From a virus, in the IMG/VR virus record IMGVR_UViG_3300031962_000111, positions 1-37,853 of that record: a stretch of 37,853 nucleotides of DNA. One strand, given 5' to 3'. The notes under the pieces were generated by a model. It searched no databases. It was not told the origin of the DNA and saw only the letters and a list, made by a program, of their open reading frames with translations. The position numbers were made by a program, and so were the translations under genes. Positions 7,700-17,934 of the stretch are shown piece after piece. Every line of letters begins with the position of its first letter. Within the stretch, counting starts at the first letter, position 1.

Positions 7700-10380
7700 C
7701 ACACCCTCACTTGTCCGGTTGCGAGCGTCGCGCTCTCGGCGAAGCCCTTGACGATTCGTTTGGTCGGCCGCGGTTGCGGCGTAGCATCGGCGCTGCCCGC
7801 GTTCAGGTCCTTGGAGTACGAGGCTTGGCAAGCCGCAATGAACTCGGCCCGGAGAGTCGGATCGAGCGTCGTAGCCGTGAGCTTGGAGAGAAGTAGGCGC
7901 TTCTCGTAGGTGTCCTTTTCGGGGTGCTTGGCCATTTCGGCCATTGCCATCTGGCCGACTTCCGCGAGCATCTTCGGTTTGGTCGCCCGGATGGCCGCGA
8001 GCTCGTCGCCGTGGAGCTTCTTCGCCTCGAGTCCGCGGACGAGCGTTCCGACTGGATCGTTTACCGCCCCGCGGATGCGAAGCTGCTGCGATGCGTGGAA
8101 ATCGCTCGTGCGCACCGGCTTGCCGAGGATCGGGGGAGGCCCCGGCTGCTTTGGCCGCTGGGCCGCGAGATATCGCGCGCCCGTGTTGACTACTTGCGCG
8201 ATCGCGCTCGCGTGCTTCGGTGCGTGCGCGGTCATCTGCGGGAAAACCCCATTGACCTGCTCGGGCGTGACTGCTTGCGGCGTTTGCGGCTGCTGCTCTT
8301 CGGACTTCTTGTATCGGTCCTGGACGTCGGCCTCCGGTGCGCTGGCGAAATGGCGCAAGCGGATCGTCGGCGCCGCTTTGCTCTCGCCTTGCACGAACGT
8401 CTTGACTGCGCCGGCAAGTTCTCTGTCGACGCGTTGTGAGGCGCGCGCGATGAGGTCGAGCTTCGCGATGCGCCCGAGGGCGACGGCTGCCATGGCATTG
8501 CCGCGCGTTCGAATCGCCTTGTGCGCATAGGCGGTCGCGATGCCGCCGAGAGCCGTCACCGGGTGACCTGACGCGAGCGCCCCGACAGCCGTCCCGACGC
8601 CCCACATGTTGTCGGAGAGCGAGAGATTGCGGTTGGTGACCATGCGCGCGCTCGTGTCCTCTGCCGCGTCCTGCGCGATGCGAAGATGCTGGTAATCGGT
8701 GCGTAGCTGTTTCAGCTCCGCGCCCACACCCGATTGGCCAGCCTTCTCCGCGGCCGCGTCGAAGCCTTTGATTTCGAGATCCGCGAGCTTCGCCCGCACG
8801 TCGCGCAGGGCCTCGACGCGCAGCTCGGGGTCGAGCGCCTTGGTCTCCTTGTAGACGATCTCGTCGAGCGACTTTCGCTGGTCCATGAGATCGGTGATCG
8901 GCACCGGCTTGTCCGCGATGGCCTTCGGTGTCTCTCCCTCGGCCGTTTTCACGTGAAACGCAGCGTCATCTGGCAGCTTGCCCGTCGTCGCGAATTGCGT
9001 CGCGGCATCCGGATTCGCCTTGAGATATTCGGCGATCTCCGGTCCGCTGCGCGCCACGCGCTGCGCCGCGATCGGTTCAGACTCCTCCGTTCCAATGGCG
9101 AGCTTGTCGAGCAGCGACGTCTTATAGGTCTCGAGGGACTTCACGATCGGCTCGAACCCAGCCTTTCTGCGCAATGGCGCGATCACGCTCTCGACGGCAT
9201 CGACCACATCCCCGCCACGGACCTCGCCACCGGTCGCGCTCATGAGCTCGCGCATCTGGCCCCATTTGCGCGAAACCGCGTCGTCGATCTTCGGCGCGAG
9301 GTCCTCAACCGATAGCCCGGCCGTGAGAGGATTGTCGGGAAGGTCGAGCTCCTTTCGGAGCGTGTTGCCGATCGCCTCGACCCCGCCGGCTCGCGCCTCG
9401 GCCTCTTTCGTGAACTTCTTGAGCGGTGATAGCGCCTTCCACATTTGCGTGTTTGCTTCGCGCTCGATGCTGGGCGCAATGCGGTTGAGAACCGCACCCG
9501 CGAGCTCGCGCCCCGTGCCGGCCGCGGCCCCCAGGCCACCGCCGAGCATTCCGCCATACATCGCGCCGTGTCCGATGGCCGCGACGAGCTTCTCCGCGTT
9601 GAGCTCATGGTCGCCGAGAGCATCCTCGCTGATTTCCTGCCCCCCACCGAAAAGCGCACCCTCCGCGGCTCCCCTGACGCCCGCCTTCGCCGCCATCCTG
9701 GTAATGCGGGCTACCGCCCCCTCGGCTCCGGGCGTGCCCATCACGACATCAAGCGCCCGCGACGCAAGCGCCTCGGCTCCTCCGCCGGCCTCGCCCACGG
9801 CCCGCGCTGGCGCCCCCACGGCGCGCAGCAGCTGCCCCATGCGGTCGGTGAGGCCCGCGGCCTTGGCGACGTCCATAGCGCCCGCGGCGAGCTCGGGGGC
9901 CTCGACGGCGCCGGCTGCGCCGCCGGTCGCCAGCATCGGCGCAGCGGCACCCAAAATCTCGCTTCCACCCGCAACGATCGGGTGAGCTTCCTTCTCTTCC
10001 GCGAGGTGCGTCCGTGTAGCCTCCGCGGCCTGGTCGCCACCAAACATCCGGGCCGCACCGATGGCGAGCGGGTCGGAGAGGCCGACCGTCGCCCCGCGTA
10101 CCGCGCCTTCACCGGCCGCGGCGAGCGTGCCGCCTACGCCGCCGTATTTTTCATCGAGCTGCGCCGCGCGATACTCCGAATGCGGGACAACCTGAGCCCC
10201 CGAATCGACAGCCGCCTTGAAATCCTTCGCAGCGACCAAGCCCATCGTGCCATCTGCAGCACGCATAGGAACGTCAGCAGTGTCGCTCTCGAAAAGGTGC
10301 GTTCCTTGCGCGATCGCCGGCTGCACCTGCTCTTCCGGGACATCCTCAAACTCCTTCGTTTGGGCGTTGAGGAGCTTCAC
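7699..10380 (-). CDS. Large internal virion / ejection protein
   Basis: 893 residues from a GTG at 10380 that overlaps the previous stop (GTGA). The N-terminal 80 residues are a small domain (VPMRAADGTMGLVAAKDF) of a kind I recall at the start of phage internal virion proteins. Gly/Ala-rich, weakly hydrophobic stretches follow (near residues 85-100, 140-165 and 255-290), then long charged helices to the C-terminus. No lytic transglycosylase motif is visible. With the two upstream genes it forms a trio like the T7-type inner core, whose members leave the capsid and make a conduit for DNA. That role is inferred from size, composition and position. Confidence 0.7.
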   Translation of the reverse strand: MKLLNAQTKEFEDVPEEQVQPAIAQGTHLFESDTADVPMRAADGTMGLVAAKDFKAAVDSGAQVVPHSEYRAAQLDEKYGGVGGTLAAAGEGAVRGATVGLSDPLAIGAARMFGGDQAAEATRTHLAEEKEAHPIVAGGSEILGAAAPMLATGGAAGAVEAPELAAGAMDVAKAAGLTDRMGQLLRAVGAPARAVGEAGGGAEALASRALDVVMGTPGAEGAVARITRMAAKAGVRGAAEGALFGGGQEISEDALGDHELNAEKLVAAIGHGAMYGGMLGGGLGAAAGTGRELAGAVLNRIAPSIEREANTQMWKALSPLKKFTKEAEARAGGVEAIGNTLRKELDLPDNPLTAGLSVEDLAPKIDDAVSRKWGQMRELMSATGGEVRGGDVVDAVESVIAPLRRKAGFEPIVKSLETYKTSLLDKLAIGTEESEPIAAQRVARSGPEIAEYLKANPDAATQFATTGKLPDDAAFHVKTAEGETPKAIADKPVPITDLMDQRKSLDEIVYKETKALDPELRVEALRDVRAKLADLEIKGFDAAAEKAGQSGVGAELKQLRTDYQHLRIAQDAAEDTSARMVTNRNLSLSDNMWGVGTAVGALASGHPVTALGGIATAYAHKAIRTRGNAMAAVALGRIAKLDLIARASQRVDRELAGAVKTFVQGESKAAPTIRLRHFASAPEADVQDRYKKSEEQQPQTPQAVTPEQVNGVFPQMTAHAPKHASAIAQVVNTGARYLAAQRPKQPGPPPILGKPVRTSDFHASQQLRIRGAVNDPVGTLVRGLEAKKLHGDELAAIRATKPKMLAEVGQMAMAEMAKHPEKDTYEKRLLLSKLTATTLDPTLRAEFIAACQASYSKDLNAGSADATPQPRPTKRIVKGFAESATLATGQVRV

Positions 10381-12086
10381 GGCGCGCCCCCAACGGTCGA
10401 TCCGGCTTTGAACGGTGTTGCCGCTGCACCGGGTGTGCCTTCGTCCTTGAACTCCGAGACGATCGAATACCGACGCTCTCGCTCGCCCGTCTTCGGATTC
10501 TGGTAGGCCATCGGCACGACGACATGCTGCGCGGAGGTTCCAAGCGCGTGGTGCGCCTCGGCCCGCACCTTGTTGGCGATGTCCTGACCGGCATTGGCGA
10601 TGCCGGGAGTGAACACTCCGAAGGTGGGCGACACGGGATCTGTGAATGCCTTGAAGATGCCCAAGCCCCCCTTGCCTGCGCCCTCCTGAATCTCGGGCGC
10701 GGTGAACACCTTTCCGGCCTCCTGCATCTCTTTGCGCCAGCCGGGACCTCGCTGAAGAAGCGAGGTAGCGGCGAGGGCCTTCAGGCGCGGGAGCGCCGCG
10801 TCGATGTCCTGCGAAGCGTGGATCTTGCCAATGGCCTTCTGCCGAGCTGCTGCGTCGGGGATTGTGACATACCGACCATCGAGGCCCCGCACGACCTCTT
10901 CGGGCTTGACATCGCTCGGCGCGCTTGAGGCTCCGCCCGCCATCGACGGTCCGTGGAATTTGAGCACCGAGGACATCGCTTCCGCGGCCTTCTGTTGCGC
11001 CTGCCCGCGCATCACTTGCCCGTTGGCGAGCGCCTGCTGCGAATCGGTACGCGCCATAGCCGCCTGAATCTGGTGGTCAACTGCGAGCCAGTGCTCGCTT
11101 TCGAGTGCGGCGTTTGCCTTGCGGTCATCGCCGAGCATCCGCAGGCGCTCCTGCCACTGATTGCCCTCTTGCTCGAGCGCCTTGCCCTTGTTTTCGTGCT
11201 CCTGGCGCTGGGCCTCGATGTCGTGATCGATCGCCTTCTGGATCATCTCGATTGAATCGTTCTGCGTATGCGTCATGGCGGCGCCGAAGGCCGACAGTCC
11301 GCTACCGATGGCGAGCGCGATGACCTTCGGTGCGCCCATCGTTTTGAAGAGGCGCTTCGGATCTTCCTTCTCCTCGGCCCAAAGCTGTTTGCGGGTCTGG
11401 ACCGACTTGATCCAGTTTTGCGCGTCGGTCTGCTGGACCTGGTAGTCATGCAGGTTTTGCAGGTGTTCGGCCTGGATGCCCTTCCCGCCGGCTTCGGTGA
11501 GGTCGGCCTGCTGGCCCAGGCCCTCGGCTTTCGCCTCCGCGCCCGACTGAATGCCGCTCTCGATGTTCCGCTCGCCCTCCGCGAATTGCTTGCGGAGGCC
11601 CGGCTCCATTGTGTTCGTCCAGCCGGCTGGCTGCACTGCGCCTTGTGCCGGCTGCGCACCGGCGCCGCCCGCTGCGCCTTCGGGCTTGCCATACCCGCCG
11701 CTCGAGCCCCTCGAGACGTCGGGCTTGGCTTCCGGAGTGGCACCTTGCGGCGGTTGTGCGACCGATTCGCGCGCCTGCGCAGCCGCGCCCTGGGAAGCCG
11801 TGCCGAGTGGCGTTTGGCCGCCGACGAGCGACGATAGGAAGCTGTGCGGCTGCTGCGGCGGGAGCGACCCAGGTCCGATGAGCGGCATCCCCTCGGTCGG
11901 CGTCTGCGGCGTGGGAGCCGGCGCGGCGACGCTCGGCGCGGTCGGCGCCATCGACGCTTGCGGTGGCGCCTGGGACACCGCACCGGGCCCCGGCTGCATC
12001 GACATGAGCTGCTGGCCTAGCTGGGCATTGGACATGCCCGCCGGCCCGACGCCGGATTGCAACATCTGCTGCTCTTCGGGCGTCAT
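10377..12086 (-). CDS. Internal virion protein, Pro/Ala/Gln-rich N-terminus
   Basis: 569 residues. The start at 12086 overlaps the previous stop (ATGA). Residues 1-170 are low-complexity (Pro, Ala, Gln, Gly). Residues about 170-390 are strongly helical and charged, with likely coiled coil (IQKAIDHDIEAQRQEHENKG). A short hydrophobic stretch (IALAIGSGLSAFGAAM) sits near residue 260. The C-terminal part is more globular. It belongs with the neighbouring 893- and 670-residue genes as presumed ejection or core proteins. No enzyme motif is visible. Confidence in it being a gene is high; confidence in the role is moderate. Confidence 0.7.
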   Translation of the reverse strand: MTPEEQQMLQSGVGPAGMSNAQLGQQLMSMQPGPGAVSQAPPQASMAPTAPSVAAPAPTPQTPTEGMPLIGPGSLPPQQPHSFLSSLVGGQTPLGTASQGAAAQARESVAQPPQGATPEAKPDVSRGSSGGYGKPEGAAGGAGAQPAQGAVQPAGWTNTMEPGLRKQFAEGERNIESGIQSGAEAKAEGLGQQADLTEAGGKGIQAEHLQNLHDYQVQQTDAQNWIKSVQTRKQLWAEEKEDPKRLFKTMGAPKVIALAIGSGLSAFGAAMTHTQNDSIEMIQKAIDHDIEAQRQEHENKGKALEQEGNQWQERLRMLGDDRKANAALESEHWLAVDHQIQAAMARTDSQQALANGQVMRGQAQQKAAEAMSSVLKFHGPSMAGGASSAPSDVKPEEVVRGLDGRYVTIPDAAARQKAIGKIHASQDIDAALPRLKALAATSLLQRGPGWRKEMQEAGKVFTAPEIQEGAGKGGLGIFKAFTDPVSPTFGVFTPGIANAGQDIANKVRAEAHHALGTSAQHVVVPMAYQNPKTGERERRYSIVSEFKDEGTPGAAATPFKAGSTVGGAP

Positions 12087-14095
12087 GCGAGGGCCAGGGC
12101 TGAAATAATCGCGCCGGCCGCCGCCGCGCCGCTACCAATGAGTTGATTGGTGGATTGCTGATTCGCGATGGCCTGTTGAGTCGCCTGGGCGCTCTGGCCA
12201 ATGTCGATGTTTGCCTGCCCGCTCGCGAGATTTGACGCTAGAGTCGCCTGCTGCTGCGCCGCCTGCTGCTGCGCAAGTGCGTAGTTCTGCTGTTGCTGCA
12301 AGGCGCCCTGCGCGGCCTGATTGTACTGGCCGGCTGCCGCGATTTGTTGGCCGGACAGCTGCGAGGCGAGTGTGCCGTAGTTATTGGCGGCGCCGAGTTG
12401 CATCCCCGCATTCGTACCGGCCTGTGCCGCGTAGGCTTGTGCGGCGCCGAGCTGCTGGCCCGAGAGGACCCCTGCTTGCTGCGCAGCGGCCTGCTGCGCC
12501 GCCTGCTGTTGCCCGGCGAGCACTCCCGCCTGCTGGCCGTACGCCTGTAGCGCGCCGAGCTGCTGGGCGGAGAGGCCCGTCAGGTTTTGCGCCTGCGCCG
12601 CCTGCGCCTGGGCTTGCGTTGCCGCGGCCGTGTTGGCGATCTGCCCGTAATTCGCGGCGGCACCAGCCTGCGTTCCGGCCGCGGCATTGCTGGAACCGGC
12701 GAGATTTTGCAAGCCCTGTGCTTGGAGCGCAGCCTCTTGCCCGGCCCCCGCGACAAGGCCTTGCTGCGCGCCGATTTGCGTGCCCGCCGCGGCATTCGAC
12801 TGCCCAGCGAATTGCTGCTGCGCGGTCGCCATCTCTTGTGCGCGAAGCTGCGCTGTCTGCGCGGCATTCGCGGCCCCCAGGCGCGCCCCGGTCGACTGGG
12901 CCTCTTTTTGCGCGTTGGCGAGGCCAAACTCACCGCGCGTCGAGCCAGCGCGCGCCATCGCCTCGGCCTGCGCGGCCTGCGTGCCCTGAAGCATCTGCTC
13001 CTGCGCAGCGCTCGGTTGATTGCCTTGCGCGGCGCTCTCGAGAAGGCCGAGGGACCTGGCATTTGCCTGTTGGCCGGCGTTCTGATTCTGCGCGCTCGCC
13101 GCGAGCGGATTGAGGGCGCCGACGACGCGCCCTTGACCAGAGAGCTGCTCGGCGCCCTGGGCAGCGAGGCCCTGATTCGCGGCGACGTTCTGAGCTTGAA
13201 AGCCGCTCGTGCCTTGCGCGAGGGGAGCAAGCGCGCCGAGCCCTTGGCCGGTCTGCTGCTGAAAGCCTCCCTGACCAGCTGCGCTCGTCGCAAGTGGCGC
13301 GGCCCCCGCATACGCGGCCTGCTGGCCCGTCGTCTGGCCGGTGGCGCCCTGACCCATCATCCCGAGCGCGCCCTGCGCGGTGCCCGTCGAGGCGTTCTGC
13401 CCCGCGGCTCCGCCCTGCAGCTGCGCGAGCGCGGCGCCCGCGTTTTGCTGCCCGGGGAGAGCCCCAACGGCGCCCTGGGCGTTGAGCGTGTTCGCTTGTG
13501 TCGCGCCGATTTGCGCGCCGGTTCGGCCCGTCGCGCCGAGCCCCACTGTCCCGAGGGCCGCCCCCGCGTTCTGCTGGCCGCTGAGCGTACCAGCGGCGCC
13601 TTGGCCGAGCGTGCCGACGCTGCCACCGAGAGTTTGCCCAGCGGGCCCGGTGAATGTGCCGGCGCCCGCGGCCCCCCATGCGTTTGCAGCATTGCTGGCG
13701 CCGGCATAATTGCCGTACTCGAGCGTTCCGGCAATCGACGGTGGGCCGCCACCATTGCCCCATGCCCTACCTGTGTCGGGAGTGTAGGAGTTGCCCATCA
13801 GGCCGGCGGGCTGCGCCGTCGTAACTCCACCGGCGCTGGTGAACGTGGCGGCGGGGTTGACCGTCGCCGCGCCAGGCGACCATCCTCCGACGCCAGGCGA
13901 GTAGCTGGTCCCCGGCGGGAGACCCGCCGGTTGAGGCGGCGTTGGCGGTGGAGTCCCCCCGATGGTGGGATACGGATTGGCGACCGGCGCCACGCCCGAG
14001 CCGAACTGTCCAGCCACGGGCGTCGGCGGAGCCTGGACGGCCTGCTGCACCTGGCCAAGCTGGGCGGAGTTGAGGAGAGACCCTGCGTTCGCCAT
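12083..14095 (-). CDS. Ala/Gln/Gly-rich internal virion protein with C-terminal hydrophobic tail
   Basis: 670 residues with extreme composition: Ala, Gln and Gly dominate. The middle (about 160-640) is built from degenerate repeats in which short blocks such as QQNAGAAL, SNAAAGTQ, LSGQQ and NYG recur. The last 20 residues form a hydrophobic segment (GSGAAAAGAIISALALA), a pattern I associate with ejection or channel proteins in short-tailed phages. The N-terminal 120 residues are Pro/Gly-rich. It follows the tail nozzle gene and overlaps the next internal protein gene by ATGA. Opposite-strand frames here are shadows. Confidence 0.7.
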   Translation of the reverse strand: MANAGSLLNSAQLGQVQQAVQAPPTPVAGQFGSGVAPVANPYPTIGGTPPPTPPQPAGLPPGTSYSPGVGGWSPGAATVNPAATFTSAGGVTTAQPAGLMGNSYTPDTGRAWGNGGGPPSIAGTLEYGNYAGASNAANAWGAAGAGTFTGPAGQTLGGSVGTLGQGAAGTLSGQQNAGAALGTVGLGATGRTGAQIGATQANTLNAQGAVGALPGQQNAGAALAQLQGGAAGQNASTGTAQGALGMMGQGATGQTTGQQAAYAGAAPLATSAAGQGGFQQQTGQGLGALAPLAQGTSGFQAQNVAANQGLAAQGAEQLSGQGRVVGALNPLAASAQNQNAGQQANARSLGLLESAAQGNQPSAAQEQMLQGTQAAQAEAMARAGSTRGEFGLANAQKEAQSTGARLGAANAAQTAQLRAQEMATAQQQFAGQSNAAAGTQIGAQQGLVAGAGQEAALQAQGLQNLAGSSNAAAGTQAGAAANYGQIANTAAATQAQAQAAQAQNLTGLSAQQLGALQAYGQQAGVLAGQQQAAQQAAAQQAGVLSGQQLGAAQAYAAQAGTNAGMQLGAANNYGTLASQLSGQQIAAAGQYNQAAQGALQQQQNYALAQQQAAQQQATLASNLASGQANIDIGQSAQATQQAIANQQSTNQLIGSGAAAAGAIISALALA

Positions 14096-14098
14096 GGC

Positions 14099-17000
14099 CT
14101 ATCCCTGCTGCGCGATGGGCGTCCGGTACCCTCCGCGCGGCTCGGCGCCATAGTCAATCCGGACCCCCTGAAGGCGAATGCCGGCCCCAGTCACCTGTGA
14201 CCCGCCGCCGACGGTGTCGGTGATCGTCACCTGAATGCTTGACTCCTGGGGCCGCGTCGGCTGCAGGTTCAGTTGCGGCAAATTCGTAGGCATCGCGGCG
14301 ACCTGAGCCGCAGTGTAACTGAACGTATCGACCGCTGCACTTTTGCCACCATAGGCAAACGTCACGGTGATGCCGCACGGGTCGAGCACTTGGAATGCGA
14401 CCCGCACTTCCATCCACTGCGACCAACCCTGCAGGCCATCGGCCTTGATCCACGGCGATTGCCAGAGAAGCGATACGAACGAGGTGGCGCCGCCCGCGGC
14501 GAGCTTGTCGAGGTTGCTGGTCGGACTCTCGCGCATGGCGACGCCATCCGCGCGCAGGAGGTAGAGGGCCCGGGAAAACACCGTCGGGGGCCCCACGGAG
14601 GTAACCTCGTTGGCTGCAGCGGCAGACACGAAGCCGAGGGATGCCCCGACGATGCTTTCCGACCATGCGTTTAGCTCGTAGTCGTCGGCGACGATGAGCC
14701 CCGAGCGCGGAGCGGCTGCGTCGTCGGTGTTCTGCGTCCATAGGATTCGGCCGCCGGTCGGGTGAATCAGGGCCGCGGTCACCGTCGGCTGCGCCGTGTC
14801 GATATCGTCGACTTGCGTGACGGGCACGACCTGCAGGTTTCGGGTGAGAAGGCGCCGGCCGACGGGGCTCATGAAGTAGACGCCGTCGTGGGTCGTGACG
14901 ACGCTGCGCCAATCGACGCAGCCCGCATCGCTCGGGATGCGCTGCGGCGGCTGCCAGTCGTTGTTTTGCCCCGCGTCGTCCGGGCCCTGGCCGGTCATCA
15001 CGAATGGCCCGAGGAGATCGAAGAGGACGAGCTTGTCGTCCATCGATGCTGCCCCCGTCAATCGCGGCTGCGCGGCATCGACGCTGAAGGCGGTGGCCTC
15101 GTTGAAGGCGCTCCCCGCAAATGAGGTGAAGACTTTGGTGGGCCAGACGTTTTTGCCGTCGATTCCGAAGTAGCGATTTTGGTGGACGATTCCGAATTGA
15201 AACGCCGGGCCGCATTCGTTGTCGAGGATGTTGCCCGGTTGCGTTCCATCGGAGCCGTCGCCGTTTAGGAGATCGTTGCCGATGATGGCAGTATCCGCGG
15301 CGCCCTCGGAAACGGTGACGGCCACGGCGGCAGCGCTGTTGGTCGTTGCGAGACCGCCGTTCATAACGATGTTGTTGTAAACAGGCGGGTTGGCGTTGAC
15401 CTGCGTGCGGTAGAGTAGAATTTCGACGAACGTGCCGCGCGTAGGAGCTTCCGCCCATGGGCCTTCTGGTGAGTTGCCAATGCCAGAAATCGACTTACGT
15501 TTGTTGGTAAAGCCGAGGGTACCGATCGTCACGGTCGCCGTATTGGTGCTTGCCGCTACAATCGAGTAGGGTGCCGACCGCGCCGAGAGGTGGATTTGCC
15601 CACGGGTATCGCGCCACCGGTACTGCGCAATGTAGAGGTAAGTTCCGGCCGAGAGGTTGCCGGCTGCTCCTGCCATCGTGATGCTGGTGATGACCGGATA
15701 ATACGGAAAGCCGAGCTCGAAAAATCTTGAGCCATCATATCCGGATGCAACCCCACCGGCGACAAGAAGATTTTGGCCTAACTCGGCCGCCGACTTGTCG
15801 AGAGGGCTCGATAGGTCGAACGCGATGCGCGCCACCTGCATCGACGACGGGCTATTTGCCTGCGCGAATGGAGCTTGCATGACAGCTCCGCCCGCGAGAT
15901 AGGAGTTTGGCACGATGTGCGAGAGCGAGAGGAGTGTGGCAAAACCTCCGCCCTTGGGGCGAAGGCCACTCGAGAGCCTTGGCGCGATGATTCCTTCAAG
16001 TCGCAGTGGAAAATAATCGCCATTCGCTGCGCCAAACGCGATTACCGTGCCGGTCGTATTGGCCCATGCATCATCGGCAAATAGAAAGAAGGTGCCCTGC
16101 GTCGAGCTCGGGCAATAACCAAGGCAATACGCAATGCCGTTGAACAGAAGGTCTTTCGATGCGAGCGTGACGCCTGGGGTGATGCTTGGGAACTGCACCG
16201 TGTTGGGAACCACGGCGGCGCCCGAATCAGACCATTGCCAGCTCGCGATATAGGGCATGATCAAGTTGCCGGCTGGGTTCTGCTCGAATGCTCCACCGAG
16301 CGGGCTCCATCGAGTCTGATAGGTACTTTTGCCAGCCGCGGAGCGCACGAACGAAACCGAGACGACGGTGCCGCTATTGGTTGCCGCAATCGGTCCGATC
16401 GCGCCGCCAGCGAGCAGATTGATCGTCGACTCTTTTTGCACAAGAGTCGCATAGATGAAGATCCCCGCCGACATGCGCAGCACGTTCCACGTGTACGAAA
16501 AGGCAATTTCATTGCGGCCGGCGTCGGCCACGATTGCGCACCCAGACAGTTGCGCGTTTGCAAGCGAGACGCCTACGTCGGTGGTCCACTGCGCGTCGGA
16601 GGCGTCGATGGCAGCATTGCGCACGAGCGCGAGTGTCGAGCCGGTGATGACCGCCACTTTAATGTGCGCGACGCCCCCGACGATGCTCTCATAGAGGAGC
16701 ACGAAGTTGCCGGTGTCCCCCGATACGGTAGCGACGTCGAACGGTTGACCGAGCGTGTAGCCGTTGCCATCGCCGACGGTGAGGTTGATGCGCGTAGGCC
16801 CCATGATCTGCGGCGCCGTCGGCGCAAGGCTGTCGAAAACGCTCGCCAGGATGTTGTTGGCGGCCCCATCGTTCCAAACGACAACGAAATAGCGGCCAGC
16901 CGTGACAATGACTTGCGGCCGGCTTGCCGTGCCCGATGTTCCCAGAACAACCGGCCGCATCCATGGACTGCCGAGCGCCGCGTCCCGGCCAAACACCGTG

Positions 17001-17494
17001 AGGTACCTGCTGGTGCCCAACGCAACGAGGCACACGTAGAGCTCGAGACCGTTGGCAACGGCGCAATCACACTCCCCCGTGATCGGAGGCCCTGGACCGA
17101 CTAGCTCGGGTGGAAATAAATACGCGCTCGGCACAATGTCGGTCGCCGACCATTCGTTGAGACCATTGCCGTCCTGCAGGGTCGCCACGATCTGCTGCTG
17201 CGCGACAACACCGGAGCCTTGCCCGAACAAAACCGGGGAGCCTCGCAGACTGGTGAGGCGTCGGCCGGCCGTGAACGAGCCGGACGCATTCGAACCAGCG
17301 CCAACCTGCAGCGAATTTGTGTTCCAGGCGGCCGTGATGGCCTGAAGACCCTGGCGATGCTGCAGGCTCCCGCGCTTGTTTTTGATCACGTTCTGCGCGG
17401 TGAGGCTCGCGCCGGCCTCGAGCCAAAGCGCGTCCGCCTTCTGGTCGAGCCCTCCCTCAAACGGCAGCTCCACGGTCTTGATGGGGAGCACCAT
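14099..17494 (-). CDS. Tail nozzle / tubular-protein-B-like structural protein
   Basis: 1131 residues from ATG 17494, which shares a base with the upstream stop (TGATG). The upstream extension of the frame (to 17953) is antisense to the preceding gene and is rejected. The N-terminus has PFEGGLDQKADALWLEAGA, then LTAQNVI, GSLQHRQGLQ and TSLRG. This order (target residues, Asn, Lys/Arg-rich turn, GL) resembles the start of T7 gp12-type and P22 gp10-type tail proteins. The body is beta-rich, without cysteine clusters. Together with the 249-residue gene upstream it would close the portal and form the tail tube or nozzle. The assignment is by pattern and order. Confidence 0.7.
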   Translation of the reverse strand: MVLPIKTVELPFEGGLDQKADALWLEAGASLTAQNVIKNKRGSLQHRQGLQAITAAWNTNSLQVGAGSNASGSFTAGRRLTSLRGSPVLFGQGSGVVAQQQIVATLQDGNGLNEWSATDIVPSAYLFPPELVGPGPPITGECDCAVANGLELYVCLVALGTSRYLTVFGRDAALGSPWMRPVVLGTSGTASRPQVIVTAGRYFVVVWNDGAANNILASVFDSLAPTAPQIMGPTRINLTVGDGNGYTLGQPFDVATVSGDTGNFVLLYESIVGGVAHIKVAVITGSTLALVRNAAIDASDAQWTTDVGVSLANAQLSGCAIVADAGRNEIAFSYTWNVLRMSAGIFIYATLVQKESTINLLAGGAIGPIAATNSGTVVSVSFVRSAAGKSTYQTRWSPLGGAFEQNPAGNLIMPYIASWQWSDSGAAVVPNTVQFPSITPGVTLASKDLLFNGIAYCLGYCPSSTQGTFFLFADDAWANTTGTVIAFGAANGDYFPLRLEGIIAPRLSSGLRPKGGGFATLLSLSHIVPNSYLAGGAVMQAPFAQANSPSSMQVARIAFDLSSPLDKSAAELGQNLLVAGGVASGYDGSRFFELGFPYYPVITSITMAGAAGNLSAGTYLYIAQYRWRDTRGQIHLSARSAPYSIVAASTNTATVTIGTLGFTNKRKSISGIGNSPEGPWAEAPTRGTFVEILLYRTQVNANPPVYNNIVMNGGLATTNSAAAVAVTVSEGAADTAIIGNDLLNGDGSDGTQPGNILDNECGPAFQFGIVHQNRYFGIDGKNVWPTKVFTSFAGSAFNEATAFSVDAAQPRLTGAASMDDKLVLFDLLGPFVMTGQGPDDAGQNNDWQPPQRIPSDAGCVDWRSVVTTHDGVYFMSPVGRRLLTRNLQVVPVTQVDDIDTAQPTVTAALIHPTGGRILWTQNTDDAAAPRSGLIVADDYELNAWSESIVGASLGFVSAAAANEVTSVGPPTVFSRALYLLRADGVAMRESPTSNLDKLAAGGATSFVSLLWQSPWIKADGLQGWSQWMEVRVAFQVLDPCGITVTFAYGGKSAAVDTFSYTAAQVAAMPTNLPQLNLQPTRPQESSIQVTITDTVGGGSQVTGAGIRLQGVRIDYGAEPRGGYRTPIAQQG

Positions 17495-17934
17495 CAGAAA
17501 ATCTCCACCGTGCATGTGCCGCTCGCCGACGGAATGAGCGCAATGGCCTGCGCGGAGGTGATGCCCGCGGGGAGCGTCGTGCGGCGCACGAGCACGGCCG
17601 CCGCTGCGGGCGGATAGGTGTCGACGACGCCGTAGCCGATCGGGGCGCGCCCGAGGTTGTGATAGAGTAGCTTCGTTTGCCCCGAGACAAAGGCGACATT
17701 CTGAATGTACCGCGCCGCATTGTTTCGCGGATTGGTGCGACTTCCGAGTGTCGCGGCCGAAAGGCGGACCTGCACGTCGTTGACCGCGCGCGCGGCGGAT
17801 TCGGGCATATTCATGTCGTCGGCGGTGACCCTCACGATGCTGGCGGTCGACTGCGGGCGGCTCGTCGACTGCGGCTGCGTTTTGGCGCCGCCCGAGTTCA
17901 GCGATGTGACTGTGGTCGCCGAGCTTTTTTGCAT
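17494..17934 (-). CDS. Small virion protein of the tail region
   Basis: 146 residues; start 17934 and stop 17494 both share a base with the neighbouring genes (TGATG on each side). The N-terminal 40 residues are Ser/Thr/Gln-rich and probably unstructured. The C-terminal 80 residues have the pattern LLYHNLGRAPIGYGVV followed by a hydrophobic core and end in GTCTVEIF, which looks like a small beta domain common in phage structural modules. It lies between the two candidate tail tube proteins. Function unknown. Confidence 0.72.
   Translation of the reverse strand: MQKSSATTVTSLNSGGAKTQPQSTSRPQSTASIVRVTADDMNMPESAARAVNDVQVRLSAATLGSRTNPRNNAARYIQNVAFVSGQTKLLYHNLGRAPIGYGVVDTYPPAAAAVLVRRTTLPAGITSAQAIALIPSASGTCTVEIF

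Noticed and set aside
7208-8605. 465-residue frame extending the 163-residue gene
   Set aside because: Upstream portion is an Arg-rich out-of-frame shadow of the 893-residue gene.
12211-14200. Plus-strand frames opposite the Ala/Gln-rich protein (for example 12587-14200)
   Set aside because: Arg/Leu/Ala-rich reading typical of antisense in GC-rich repeats; no start signal or homology-like motifs.
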